Source: JAAYKT01 sp964408955 (GTDB lineage: Bacteria; Bacillota; Clostridia; Lutisporales; Lutisporaceae). Taken from it: a stretch of 64,000 nucleotides of DNA. Under the pieces are notes generated by a model, which was given only the letters and a program-made list of their open reading frames with translations, did no database searches and had not been told where the DNA came from. The translations under genes were made by a program, and so were the position numbers. The stretch lies in NCBI GenBank assembly GCA_964408955.1, contig CAYPBK010000007.1:1-64000 (forward strand), given 5' to 3'. Shown piece after piece: positions 53,030 to 61,339 of this stretch (position 1 is the stretch's first letter; each line of letters begins with the position of its first letter).

Positions 53030-53167
53030 CTGGATCACCTCTTTAATTATTTTTTTAATAGCAATTAAATTTTTATAAAAAAATTATAATTAGGAAATAA
53101 GAAAATTTGTTCAGAATATTTTTTCTCTTTAACACCTCCACTTTATAAAAGAAAGTTATATAACAAA

Positions 53168-53187
53168 ATATTTGATATATCAAATAT
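53168..53187. promoter_or_regulatory. GntR-type operator O1
   Basis: Perfect 20-bp palindrome ATATTTGATATATCAAATAT, identical to the copy at 53307. It lies about 140 bases upstream of the grdE-like start and probably controls the reductase-transporter operon. Confidence 0.82.
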
Positions 53188-53306
53188 AACAGAATCTTTG
53201 GTTCAGCACAAGTGTTTTTGTCGAGTTTTTTTACAAAATGGTATATAAATGCTAATAAAACGAGAAATATGTCAAAAAGCACTTGAAATTAATGATTACT
53301 TTTGTT

Positions 53307-53326
53307 ATATTTGATATATCAAATAT
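53307..53326. promoter_or_regulatory. GntR-type operator O2
   Basis: Second exact copy of the 20-bp palindrome, 21 bases upstream of the gntR ATG, so it probably gives autoregulation. Spacing between the two centres is 139 bp, which would allow looping. Confidence 0.82.
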
Positions 53327-53346
53327 GTTTATAGGAGGCTTGTTTA

Positions 53347-54129
53347 ATGAGAAAAGGGATAAACAGTACCCCTTTGACAGATTCCTTTGCAGAAAACTCC
53401 CTAACTGAATATGTTTATCAACAGGTTAAAAACAAAATTATTTTTCTCCATTACAAACCAGATCAATTCTTAACCGAAACAATGCTTTCGTCCGAATATC
53501 AAGTTAGTAAAATGCCTGTAAAGATGGCTATCAATGAATTGATAAAGGAAGGGTGGTTAATTGCTGATTTTCGTAAAAAGACAAAAGTAAAAGGAATTAC
53601 AAAAAAGGATATACTCAGCATATACGATTTTCGTTCATTAATAGAAAACTATGCAATTGATATTGTATTTCAGAAACAATTAGCCATTACACAAGCAAAA
53701 CGTTTAGAAAAAATTCTTCCAGAATTACAGAATAATCGTGACAATCCTCAATCATATTTGCTTTCTGAACGTACAATGCACGCTACTTTAATAAGCGTGT
53801 GTGAAAATGAGCGTATCACAAATGTCTATGATAATTTACAGGATGAAATTATACGCATATCTCACCTAAGTCAAATTAACCAAAGTATTAACAAAAACAC
53901 CGAATACATAAATATACCAATCGAATCTTGGCAGTCTCTTATTGGACATATTCGGTCAAAGGAATACCTATTAGCCAAGCGTGAGTTAATGGATCATTTA
54001 CAATTTGGTCGTCAAAATGCCCTGCATGCACTTGAACAATGGCAACAAATTAACCATTTAACTGTTGCCAAAAAAAAGGCTTCTGAAATAAGCAAAAGAA
54101 GGGGGGCTGATTTGTTAACAGACTTATAG
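53347..54129 (+). CDS. GntR-family transcriptional regulator (FadR/FCD type)
   Basis: A 260-residue regulator. The N-terminal winged helix (LTEYVYQQVKNKIIFLHYKPDQFLTETMLSSEYQVSKMPVKMAINELIKEGWL) fits GntR. The helical C-terminal domain resembles FCD ligand-binding domains (YDFRSLIENYAIDIVF, RTMHATLISVCENERI, HIRSKEYLLAKRELMDHL). It is divergent from the grd-opp operon and upstream of the binding-protein gene, 40 bases away. With the two palindromes it probably controls both directions in response to the reductase substrate. GGAGG precedes the ATG. Confidence 0.9.
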   Translation: MRKGINSTPLTDSFAENSLTEYVYQQVKNKIIFLHYKPDQFLTETMLSSEYQVSKMPVKMAINELIKEGWLIADFRKKTKVKGITKKDILSIYDFRSLIENYAIDIVFQKQLAITQAKRLEKILPELQNNRDNPQSYLLSERTMHATLISVCENERITNVYDNLQDEIIRISHLSQINQSINKNTEYINIPIESWQSLIGHIRSKEYLLAKRELMDHLQFGRQNALHALEQWQQINHLTVAKKKASEISKRRGADLLTDL

Positions 54130-54169
54130 TGCCAGTACTTACCTAAAAGTAAAAGAAAGGAGATTTATT

Positions 54170-55771
54170 ATGCTAAAAAAGTATACTCCAAAGATAAAAG
54201 TTACCCTTTTATTTTTATTCATTCTTATGACTATTATAGGTTGTGGTAAAAGCACCGGAGGTAATGACACTAAATCCAATGCTAACGGGGATTCCGTAAA
54301 GACAAACGCTGCTGGAAACCTGGACATTCTAACCATCGTCGTACCAACAGACCCTGCAACTATGGATCCAGCTATGAATACGTATTTTGCTGCTCATCAA
54401 GTCAGTAGGCATATTTATGAAACATTATTTAGACTAGATTCGAATTTTAACCTTTTGCCTATGCTAGCCAAAGAATGGCGTTATCTTGATGATCTAACCG
54501 TTGAAATTAAACTACAAAGCGGGGTACATTTTCATAATGGTGATCCGCTAACTCCTGAAGACGTATTATTCAGCTTTAAACGTTCTTACGATGACGGTAC
54601 TGCAGGTTACTCAAATGTAGTAGCTATTGATTTTGAAAAGTGCAAAATAATTGATGAAACTACATTTACAATAGTTACTAAGGAACCAACGGCTAACCAA
54701 CTTGCACTACTTTCAAATGCATTTACAGGTATTTTTAGTAAATCTGATTTTGAATCAAAGAACGGGGACTTTTTCAAAAAAATTGCCGGCACTGGGCCGT
54801 ATCTTCTAGATAGCTATGCTGAGGGGGATCACTATACTCTTGCTTCTTATGAAGGATATTGGGATGATAGCGTCGCTGACCGGATTAAAAATCTTAATTT
54901 TCGTGTAATAACTGAAGGGGCAAATAGGGCTATAGAAGCAGAAACCGGAAGTGCTGATATTGTCTACGATATAACAGCAAACGATAAGGAGCGTATAAAG
55001 AACGCAGCTAACTTACAATATATATATGCCTACTCAGCAAATAGCAATTATATTTGCTTGAACACAGCCAAACCGCCGTTAGATGATATACGTGTGCGTA
55101 AAGCAATCATGTATGGAATTGACCGCGATGTAGTGGTTGCAATGGCTTATAAAGGAATGGGGAAAAAGCCCAACACCTTTTTTAATGAAGACATTATTGG
55201 ATCGGCGGATATAAGTAACAAAATATTAGAACGCGACATAGAAAAAGCAAAAAGCCTTTTGACGGAAGCCGGATATGCAAACGGTTTGACCTTAGAGTTT
55301 GCGGCCGAAAGTAATCAAACTATGCGCATGGACGTGGCAGAATCGGTTCAAGCACAGCTAGCGGATATTGGCATTGAAGTAAAGCTTAATTTTATGGACG
55401 CAAACGCTTACTCTAGTTACACTGCCAGCGGTAATCATAACCTTTGTATTTACGGTTTATCTGCTTCCACAGGAGAGGCTGGTAACGGTTTAATGCGCTT
55501 TACTCCTGCAATGAGTTACTACACACTAACGTCTCATAATGATGAGAAAGTACTAAAGAATATAAATGAAGGCTTGCATACTATTGACGAAGCTAAGAGA
55601 ATACAACTCTTTAAAGATGCTCAATACGGTCTCATGGATTTATACTGTGTATTGCCTATTTGGTCCAAAGAGATCAATGCCGCTGCTGCAAATTATGTAG
55701 ATATGTCTGATTTTTATCTCGACCGCAGTTATGAAACACACCTTTTAACGGGGGTGCGATTTAAATTCTAA
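54170..55771 (+). CDS. Peptide-type ABC substrate-binding lipoprotein, locus 1
   Basis: A 533-residue family-5 binding protein. The signal peptide ends in lipobox IIGC, followed by a Ser/Asn/Gly linker. The mature domain shows VPTDPATMDPAMNTYFAAHQVSRHIYETLF, LAKEWRYLDDLTVEIKLQSGVHFHNGDPLTPEDVLFSFKR and DDIRVRKAIMYGIDRDVV. It is the missing extracellular component of the OppBCDF-like set at 46.5-50.3 kb, placed on the other side of the shared regulator. AAAGGAG ribosome site. It delivers the unknown substrate of the locus to the permease. Confidence 0.93.
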   Translation: MLKKYTPKIKVTLLFLFILMTIIGCGKSTGGNDTKSNANGDSVKTNAAGNLDILTIVVPTDPATMDPAMNTYFAAHQVSRHIYETLFRLDSNFNLLPMLAKEWRYLDDLTVEIKLQSGVHFHNGDPLTPEDVLFSFKRSYDDGTAGYSNVVAIDFEKCKIIDETTFTIVTKEPTANQLALLSNAFTGIFSKSDFESKNGDFFKKIAGTGPYLLDSYAEGDHYTLASYEGYWDDSVADRIKNLNFRVITEGANRAIEAETGSADIVYDITANDKERIKNAANLQYIYAYSANSNYICLNTAKPPLDDIRVRKAIMYGIDRDVVVAMAYKGMGKKPNTFFNEDIIGSADISNKILERDIEKAKSLLTEAGYANGLTLEFAAESNQTMRMDVAESVQAQLADIGIEVKLNFMDANAYSSYTASGNHNLCIYGLSASTGEAGNGLMRFTPAMSYYTLTSHNDEKVLKNINEGLHTIDEAKRIQLFKDAQYGLMDLYCVLPIWSKEINAAAANYVDMSDFYLDRSYETHLLTGVRFKF

Positions 55772-55865
55772 TTATTTTAGTTTATAAAACTTTAAAAAAT
55801 AAATAAGCTACTTTATCTAAATAACGAGACAATCCATATATAACAAATTGTTAAGAAACTTATAT

Positions 55866-55903
55866 AAAAATACTCTTTTTAGGTCAGGAAAAGAGTATTT
55901 TTA
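55866..55903 (+). terminator. Terminator after the locus-1 binding-protein gene
   Basis: A 15-bp stem AAAAATACTCTTTTT with an 8-base loop and complement ending in TATTTTTATT. It lies about 95 bases after the stop and is symmetrical enough to act on both strands. Confidence 0.9.
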
Positions 55904-56146
55904 TTACTTTTCTTTTGCAGTAAGGGAACCTTTTATCCTCATCAAGTCCAAAGCCAAAAGTCTTATTAAATCCCCCGCCAAATCGACTATATCTCAGGCA
56001 AGGAGAAATCTCGTAAAATTACAAAAAATAATCCCTAATATTAAAATCTCTTTTATGTTAATTGGCTTGAACAGCAGTACAAAAAAACAAGTCAAATCTT
56101 CATGAATGGATTTGCACACATCGAGGCTAATACGGTATCTTTATGC
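55904..56146. other. Gap without recognisable gene
   Basis: About 240 bases between the terminator and the right 48-bp repeat. An open plus-strand frame here begins inside the terminator and is lysine/serine-rich without family features, so it is not called. A small GGTATC/GATACC hairpin overlaps the start of the 48-bp repeat. Confidence 0.5.
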
Positions 56147-56194
56147 GATACCATAAAACTGAATTGCCGTGGTGTGGTAACTTGTGCCAATAAA
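56147..56194 (+). repeat. 48-bp direct repeat, right copy
   Basis: Identical to 46251-46298 over 48 bases, same orientation. Together the copies delimit 9.9 kb containing the grd-like genes, importer, regulator and binding protein. Sequences beyond the 48 bases differ at once. Confidence 0.93.
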
Positions 56195-56197
56195 ACA

Positions 56198-56216
56198 AGA
56201 CAGGTACTCCTGTCTC
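56198..56216 (-). terminator. Terminator of the dipeptidase-opp operon
   Basis: On the minus strand AGACAGG pairs with CCTGTCT over a 4-base loop and is followed by TGTTTTATT. It begins about 20 bases after the dipeptidase stop and touches the right 48-bp repeat. Confidence 0.8.
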
Positions 56217-56236
56217 GCTAATTATCACTGTTATAT

Positions 56237-57364
56237 TTATTCAAATGTTCCTTTAGCTATAAGCTCTCCATCCTTCATTAAAAACTTACCTTTAGCAATC
56301 ACCGAATCTATTTTTTTATCATCATCAAGAATAACCATATCACCGTCACTGCCTTCTCTTATACAACCCTTTTGTGGAAATATTTCCAAAGCTTCAGCAA
56401 CGTTTTTTGTAAACATAGGCAAAATATTTTCGAGGTCTATTCCTTTTTCTTTAGTTAAAATTCCTATCAAATCCATTAAAGTATCCATTTTTGCCACAGC
56501 CATACCTACAATATCTTTCTTATCATTCCATATCGGTAAACTGCCATTACCATCAGAGCTTACTGTTAAAAGCTTTTCAGGAACCCTTGATAAAAGGTCA
56601 ATAATTATATCTGCTGTATATTCAAGATTTCGACCTGTTGAACAATCAATATAGCCTCCCTCGTTTGCAAAAATAACCGCATCCTCAATACAATTTGCAA
56701 TATGAGTAGGTCGGAAATGTTTTATTGGAATATTGCTTGTTTTTATTATATCTAATATCATTTTAATGCCGCTGTTGGCTGATCCTACATGAATGTGTAA
56801 AATGCCCGGCTTTTTAGATATTAAGCTGGCTATTCTTATTTGGGATACAAGAGATATCATATCTTGTTTGGTTATATTTGAGCATCTGTGATCTGATATA
56901 GCTATTTTGCACCCCAACACCTCATTTATAAATACAATATCATCTGCAACACTATTTGTTAAAAAAGGTGATGGGTACTCGTAAGCGCCGGTAAGACAAT
57001 AAGCTGTTATACCTTCTTCATTAAGTGCTTTTGTTTTCGCAACCAAGTTTGACACAGTGCGTGTCCGAGAATCAGTACCCAATAATCCTACCACTGTTGT
57101 TACACCGGATAAAATACACTGGGATAGCTGTATCTCAGGGGTTCTGCTTGAAAAACCATTTTCCCCGCCGCCACCGGTTATATGCACATGTTGATCTATA
57201 AGTCCTGGTATAATAGCTTTGCCTTTTACATCATAAATATCTGCAACGCTATAAATTAAATCCAGTTTTGGAGCTATTTTTGCGATTTTATCGTTACAAA
57301 TCAAAATATCATTTATCCCGCGATCCTCCGGTGAATATAAATGCGCATTTTTCAAAATAATCAT
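56237..57364 (-). CDS. iadA: Isoaspartyl (beta-aspartyl) dipeptidase
   Basis: A 375-residue zinc amidohydrolase that cleaves beta-aspartyl dipeptides arising from damaged Asn/Asp residues. The N-terminal metal site is GLIDQHVHITGGGGENGF, and SGVTTVVGLLGTDSRTR, TGAYEYPSPFLTNSV, ISDHRCS, LHIHVGSANSG and the late catalytic Asp in TVSSDGNGS follow the IadA family. It is last in an operon with a complete peptide importer, giving an import-and-cleave unit for dipeptides that ordinary peptidases cannot handle. Confidence 0.92.
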   Translation of the reverse strand: MIILKNAHLYSPEDRGINDILICNDKIAKIAPKLDLIYSVADIYDVKGKAIIPGLIDQHVHITGGGGENGFSSRTPEIQLSQCILSGVTTVVGLLGTDSRTRTVSNLVAKTKALNEEGITAYCLTGAYEYPSPFLTNSVADDIVFINEVLGCKIAISDHRCSNITKQDMISLVSQIRIASLISKKPGILHIHVGSANSGIKMILDIIKTSNIPIKHFRPTHIANCIEDAVIFANEGGYIDCSTGRNLEYTADIIIDLLSRVPEKLLTVSSDGNGSLPIWNDKKDIVGMAVAKMDTLMDLIGILTKEKGIDLENILPMFTKNVAEALEIFPQKGCIREGSDGDMVILDDDKKIDSVIAKGKFLMKDGELIAKGTFE

Positions 57365-57408
57365 AATTCGACTCCAATCTGCCGCAAATTGCGGCTTTAT
57401 AATATCCT

Positions 57409-58395
57409 TTATTTAGATAGTTCTAAATGGCAAGCCACATAATGCTCTTTTCCAACTTCTATTAAAGGAGGCTCTTCCAATCGGCACCTTTCGAAAGCAT
57501 AAGGACATCGTGTATGAAATCTGCAACCCGTTGGAATACTTGAAGCACTGGGTACCTCACCCTTCAAATATATCCGCTCTTTTTTTCTGATACCCGGAAG
57601 CAAGAACATAGAGGAAAGCAGAGCTTGGGTATAAGGGTGTGCACATCCTCCATACAAATCTTCTGTTTTTGCCAGCTCAACGATTTTGCCAAGATACATT
57701 ACTGCCACTCTATCACTTATATGCTCTACAATATTTAAATCATGCGAAATAAAAATATAGGTCATATTCGAATATTGCTCTCTCAAATCAATAAGCAAAT
57801 TAATTATCTGGGACTGCACCGAGACATCAAGGGCAGATACCGCTTCATCGCATATCACTATTTCCGGCTTAAGGGCAAGAGCCTTGGCAATAGCTATCCT
57901 TTGCCTCTGACCCCCCGAAAATTCGTGGGGATACCTTTGAGCATAGGACGGACTCAATCCGACTTGCCTCAATAGTTCAGCAATACTCTCCGAGGCTTCC
58001 TCCTTTGACATACCCATTTGAATAATTAGCACTTCACCTATAAGGCGGCTAATCGTCTGTCTTGGATTAAGGGAGGAATAAGGATCCTGAAAAACCATCT
58101 GAATATTTCTACGTAGTTTTCTGAGCTTCTCTCCTTTAAGGCTTAAAATATTATTATTTTTAAATAATATACTGCCTGATAAGGGTTCATTAAGCCTGAC
58201 AATACTCCTGCCCAGTGTAGTTTTCCCACAGCCTGATTCACCTACTAAGCCTAGAGTCTCACCTTCTTGTACTTGAAGAGAAACATTATCAACAGCTTTT
58301 ATACAATCTTTTGTTTTTTGTAACAGGCCTGATTTTAACGGAAAGTAAACCTTCAATTCGTTTATTGACAAAATTGATTCATTGTTCATATTCAT
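57409..58395 (-). CDS. Oligopeptide-type ABC transporter ATPase (OppF-like), locus 2
   Basis: A 328-residue ATPase with Walker A GESGCGKT, a canonical FSGGQRQR signature (unlike locus 1), Walker B IVICDEAVSALDVS (Ala where Pro is usual) and the C-terminal PTGCRFHTRCPYAFERC. It overlaps the OppD-like gene by 17 bases and is followed by iadA. Confidence 0.96.
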   Translation of the reverse strand: MNMNNESILSINELKVYFPLKSGLLQKTKDCIKAVDNVSLQVQEGETLGLVGESGCGKTTLGRSIVRLNEPLSGSILFKNNNILSLKGEKLRKLRRNIQMVFQDPYSSLNPRQTISRLIGEVLIIQMGMSKEEASESIAELLRQVGLSPSYAQRYPHEFSGGQRQRIAIAKALALKPEIVICDEAVSALDVSVQSQIINLLIDLREQYSNMTYIFISHDLNIVEHISDRVAVMYLGKIVELAKTEDLYGGCAHPYTQALLSSMFLLPGIRKKERIYLKGEVPSASSIPTGCRFHTRCPYAFERCRLEEPPLIEVGKEHYVACHLELSK

Positions 58396-59365
58396 ACCGC
58401 CTTAAAAAACAACTTACTTTTCTATCTTTATTTATATATACATCGGGTGAGCAGGTCCTGCATATATCCATTGCTTTAGGACACCTTGGATAAAACCTGC
58501 ATCCTTTTGGAAAATTCAAAGGGCTGGGCACCGTACCAGGGATAGATTTAAGACGTTCGCCTTTTTTAATCTTCATGCCGGGGATTGACATAATAAGCAT
58601 TTCTGTGTATGGATGAAGTGGATTAGTCAATATATCTTCGCAATTTCCCTCTTCAACAATTCTCCCGGCGTACATCACAGCAACTTTATCTGCAATCTCT
58701 GATACAACACCAAAATCATGGGTTATCAAAAGAATAGACATATTAAACTCTTTTTGCAAAGCTTTAAGGAGATCTATAATTTGCGCTTGTATTGTAACAT
58801 CCAACGCTGTTGTAGGCTCGTCTGCAATCAGTACTTGAGGATTTGAAGCCAATGCAATTGCAATCATAACCCTTTGCCGAAGACCACCTGAAAGCTGATG
58901 GGGATAAACCTTTAGCCTTTCATCCGGTTTTGGTACTCCTACCTTTTCTAAAATATCTATTGATTTTTTATATATTTCTTTCTTTGTTATATGAGGATAA
59001 TGTATCTTAAATATTTCCCCAATCTGCCTATCAATTTTATAGACTGGGTTTAGAGATGTCATAGGCTCCTGAAAAATCATAGAAATTTTAAAGCCTCTTA
59101 TTAACCTCATTTCCTCTTTATTCAAGATTGACATTTCTTCGTTGTCCAATGTCATAATTTCTGAATTTACAATTGCAGATCTATCTAAAAGCCTCATTAT
59201 TGCTAAGGATGTTACTGTTTTTCCCGAACCTGATTCGCCTACAATTGCCATTGTCTGACCTTTATCTATTGAAAAGGATACATTTTCAACAGGCTTTATT
59301 TCACCTTGCTGAGTTTTAAATGTAACATTTAAATTTTTTATATTTAACAGTTTTCTCTTTTCCAT
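58379..59365 (-). CDS. Oligopeptide-type ABC transporter ATPase (OppD-like), locus 2
   Basis: A 328-residue ATPase with Walker A GESGSGKT, Walker B VLIADEPTTALDVT and the Opp C-terminal FPKGCRFYPRCPKAMDIC. The signature is LSGGLRQR. The ATG at 59365 has GGTGGAGG upstream; the open frame extends 19 codons further into the OppC-like gene without a ribosome site. Pairs with the OppF-like gene downstream. Confidence 0.95.
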   Translation of the reverse strand: MEKRKLLNIKNLNVTFKTQQGEIKPVENVSFSIDKGQTMAIVGESGSGKTVTSLAIMRLLDRSAIVNSEIMTLDNEEMSILNKEEMRLIRGFKISMIFQEPMTSLNPVYKIDRQIGEIFKIHYPHITKKEIYKKSIDILEKVGVPKPDERLKVYPHQLSGGLRQRVMIAIALASNPQVLIADEPTTALDVTIQAQIIDLLKALQKEFNMSILLITHDFGVVSEIADKVAVMYAGRIVEEGNCEDILTNPLHPYTEMLIMSIPGMKIKKGERLKSIPGTVPSPLNFPKGCRFYPRCPKAMDICRTCSPDVYINKDRKVSCFLRRYEYEQ

Positions 59366-59378
59366 GGCTATCCTCCAC

Positions 59379-60281
59379 CTACTTTCTTTGTTTAGGATCA
59401 AAGGCATCGCGAAGCCCATCACCTATCCAATTAATTGATAATACAGACAAGGAAATAGCCACACCCGGAATTGTTGTAAGATATGAAGCACTTTGCAAAT
59501 AATCCCTGCCTTGATTAAGCATTACACCCCAATCAGGAATAGTTGCATCAATGCCAAGTCCTAAAAAATTAAGGCTGGCGGCAGAGAGTATTGCGCTTCC
59601 GACTGTCAATGTAAGCTGAACAATAATTGGACCCCAGCAATTAGGCAGAACATGATTTATCATAATCCTCAAGTCCTTTAAACCTGCAACCTTTGCAGAT
59701 TCAACATATTCTTGTTTCTTTATCATAAGAACCTGACCCCTTGTGAGTCGGGCAAAACCAGGCCAGCTGACAATAGCCAGAGTTATCACTATGTTCCTTT
59801 GGTTTGCTCCTAATGCCGCCATAATGGCTATGGCAATTATTAAAAATGGGAAGGACAGCATTATGTCTGTTATTCTCATACTGAAACCATCTATTATTCC
59901 GCCGAAATAACCGCTTATACAACCTATTGCAACACCGATAAAAGCGGATAGCAGCGCGACGGAAATACCCGTCAGTAAAGATGTTCGACCGCCAAAAATC
60001 AACCTTGACCAAATATCTCTGCCATAATCATCCGTGCCTAAAAAGTGACCCGGTGATCCGGGCGGAAGCAATTTATCCTTTAGATTCATGTTCAATATGG
60101 GATTGTATTTAGTAAAAAAAGGGGCGAAAATACATATTGTTATAATAGCAATGAATATTATAAGCCCTAAGACAGCTAATTTATTTTTCTTGAATTCTCT
60201 TATTATCTCTACCCTATACGGAATTACTGCATAGTTTTCTTTCTCATTTATTTGTGTATCTTTCCCTGTTTCCATCAGCAC
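59379..60281 (-). CDS. Oligopeptide-type ABC permease (OppC-like), locus 2
   Basis: A 300-residue permease with six hydrophobic segments, GHFLGTDDYGRDIWSRLIFGGR, EAA loop ESAKVAGLKDLRIMINHVLPN and C-terminal GDGLRDAFDPKQRK. It directly abuts the OppB-like gene with no spacer. The substrate is inferred to be small peptides from the adjoining dipeptidase. Confidence 0.96.
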   Translation of the reverse strand: MLMETGKDTQINEKENYAVIPYRVEIIREFKKNKLAVLGLIIFIAIITICIFAPFFTKYNPILNMNLKDKLLPPGSPGHFLGTDDYGRDIWSRLIFGGRTSLLTGISVALLSAFIGVAIGCISGYFGGIIDGFSMRITDIMLSFPFLIIAIAIMAALGANQRNIVITLAIVSWPGFARLTRGQVLMIKKQEYVESAKVAGLKDLRIMINHVLPNCWGPIIVQLTLTVGSAILSAASLNFLGLGIDATIPDWGVMLNQGRDYLQSASYLTTIPGVAISLSVLSINWIGDGLRDAFDPKQRK

Positions 60282-61250
60282 CTACTTCTCCTCACTTTGA
60301 AAGCTTATTTTTGGATTTAGCCATACGTACATTAAATCTACTATCAGATTTATCAAAATGAACATTGTGCATAAAACCAAAGTTGCACCTTGTATCACAG
60401 GATAATCCCTCCTGCCTATTGCGTTAACAACCATTCTTCCTACGCCCGGCCAAGCAAAAATAGTTTCCGTTACAACCGCACCTCCGAGAAGCGCTCCCAG
60501 CTCTGACCCAATAACTGTTACTACAGGTATCATAGCATTTTTTAAAGCGTGACCCGTCAGAATTTTTAAGTCTTTCTGCCCTTTGCTTTTTGCGAATCTT
60601 ATATAATCCTGATTTAAAACATCAAGCATGCTTGAACGTATCATTCTAGTCTGAGTTGCGGCAAGCCCTAATCCCAAAGAAAAGGAAGGCAATGCTAAAT
60701 GCTTTAGAAACAACCACAAACCTTCATCCAAACTACCTATCCCTTGACTTGGAAACCACCGTAATTTTAATGAAAAAACTATAATCATAACCAAAGCAAA
60801 CCAAAACTTAGGAAGGGAAACACTAACCGTTGCAAGGAATGTAGCCATTGTATCCCAAATACTATTATGCTTTACTGCTGCTAATATACCCAAAGGTACT
60901 GCAATAATCAGAGCTATTGCCATTGCACCAAAAGTTAAAATCAAAGTATTGGGTATCCTCGCTTTTATCTCTAAAAAAACATCCTTACCGGTATTATAAG
61001 ATTTGCCCAAGTCCCCCTTTAAAGCGTCTGCTACGAAACTGAAATATCTTGTGAAAAAAGGTTTGTCCAAACCCAAGTCCTCACGAACCTGGTTATAAGT
61101 CTCTTGGTCCACGCTTTGCGTTTCACTTGCCCCCAACATAATATAAACAGGATCGCCGGGCACAATATAAAGCAACCCAAATATGAGAAAAGATATCGCA
61201 AGCAAAGTAGGAATCATTTGTAAAAGTCTTCGTATAATATAAACTTTCAT
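60282..61250 (-). CDS. Oligopeptide-type ABC permease (OppB-like), locus 2
   Basis: A 322-residue permease starting MKVYIIRRLLQMIPTLLAIS, with VPGDPVYIMLGASETQS, EAA loop RFAKSKGQKDLKILTGHALKNAMIP and an end at NPKISFQSEEK. GGGAGG precedes the ATG. It follows the binding-protein gene by about 90 bases. Confidence 0.96.
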   Translation of the reverse strand: MKVYIIRRLLQMIPTLLAISFLIFGLLYIVPGDPVYIMLGASETQSVDQETYNQVREDLGLDKPFFTRYFSFVADALKGDLGKSYNTGKDVFLEIKARIPNTLILTFGAMAIALIIAVPLGILAAVKHNSIWDTMATFLATVSVSLPKFWFALVMIIVFSLKLRWFPSQGIGSLDEGLWLFLKHLALPSFSLGLGLAATQTRMIRSSMLDVLNQDYIRFAKSKGQKDLKILTGHALKNAMIPVVTVIGSELGALLGGAVVTETIFAWPGVGRMVVNAIGRRDYPVIQGATLVLCTMFILINLIVDLMYVWLNPKISFQSEEK

Positions 61251-61339
61251 TACAACCTCCCATAAATGAGACGAACGATAAGCTTAGCAAGACACCGTAT
61301 GATTGCTCCATAGGTGTCCTGCAAAAAGCTTATAGCACT

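Larger units (their letters stand above)
53030..53346. other. Divergent control region of the grd-opp locus
   Basis: About 317 very AT-rich bases between the grdE-like and gntR genes. The only clear elements are two identical 20-bp palindromes (listed separately). A GGAGG ribosome site for gntR is at its right end. No gene is seen. Confidence 0.7.

Noticed and set aside
55848..56105. Plus-strand frame of 85 codons after the binding-protein gene
   Set aside because: It contains the transcription terminator, lacks a ribosome site and has no recognisable family features.
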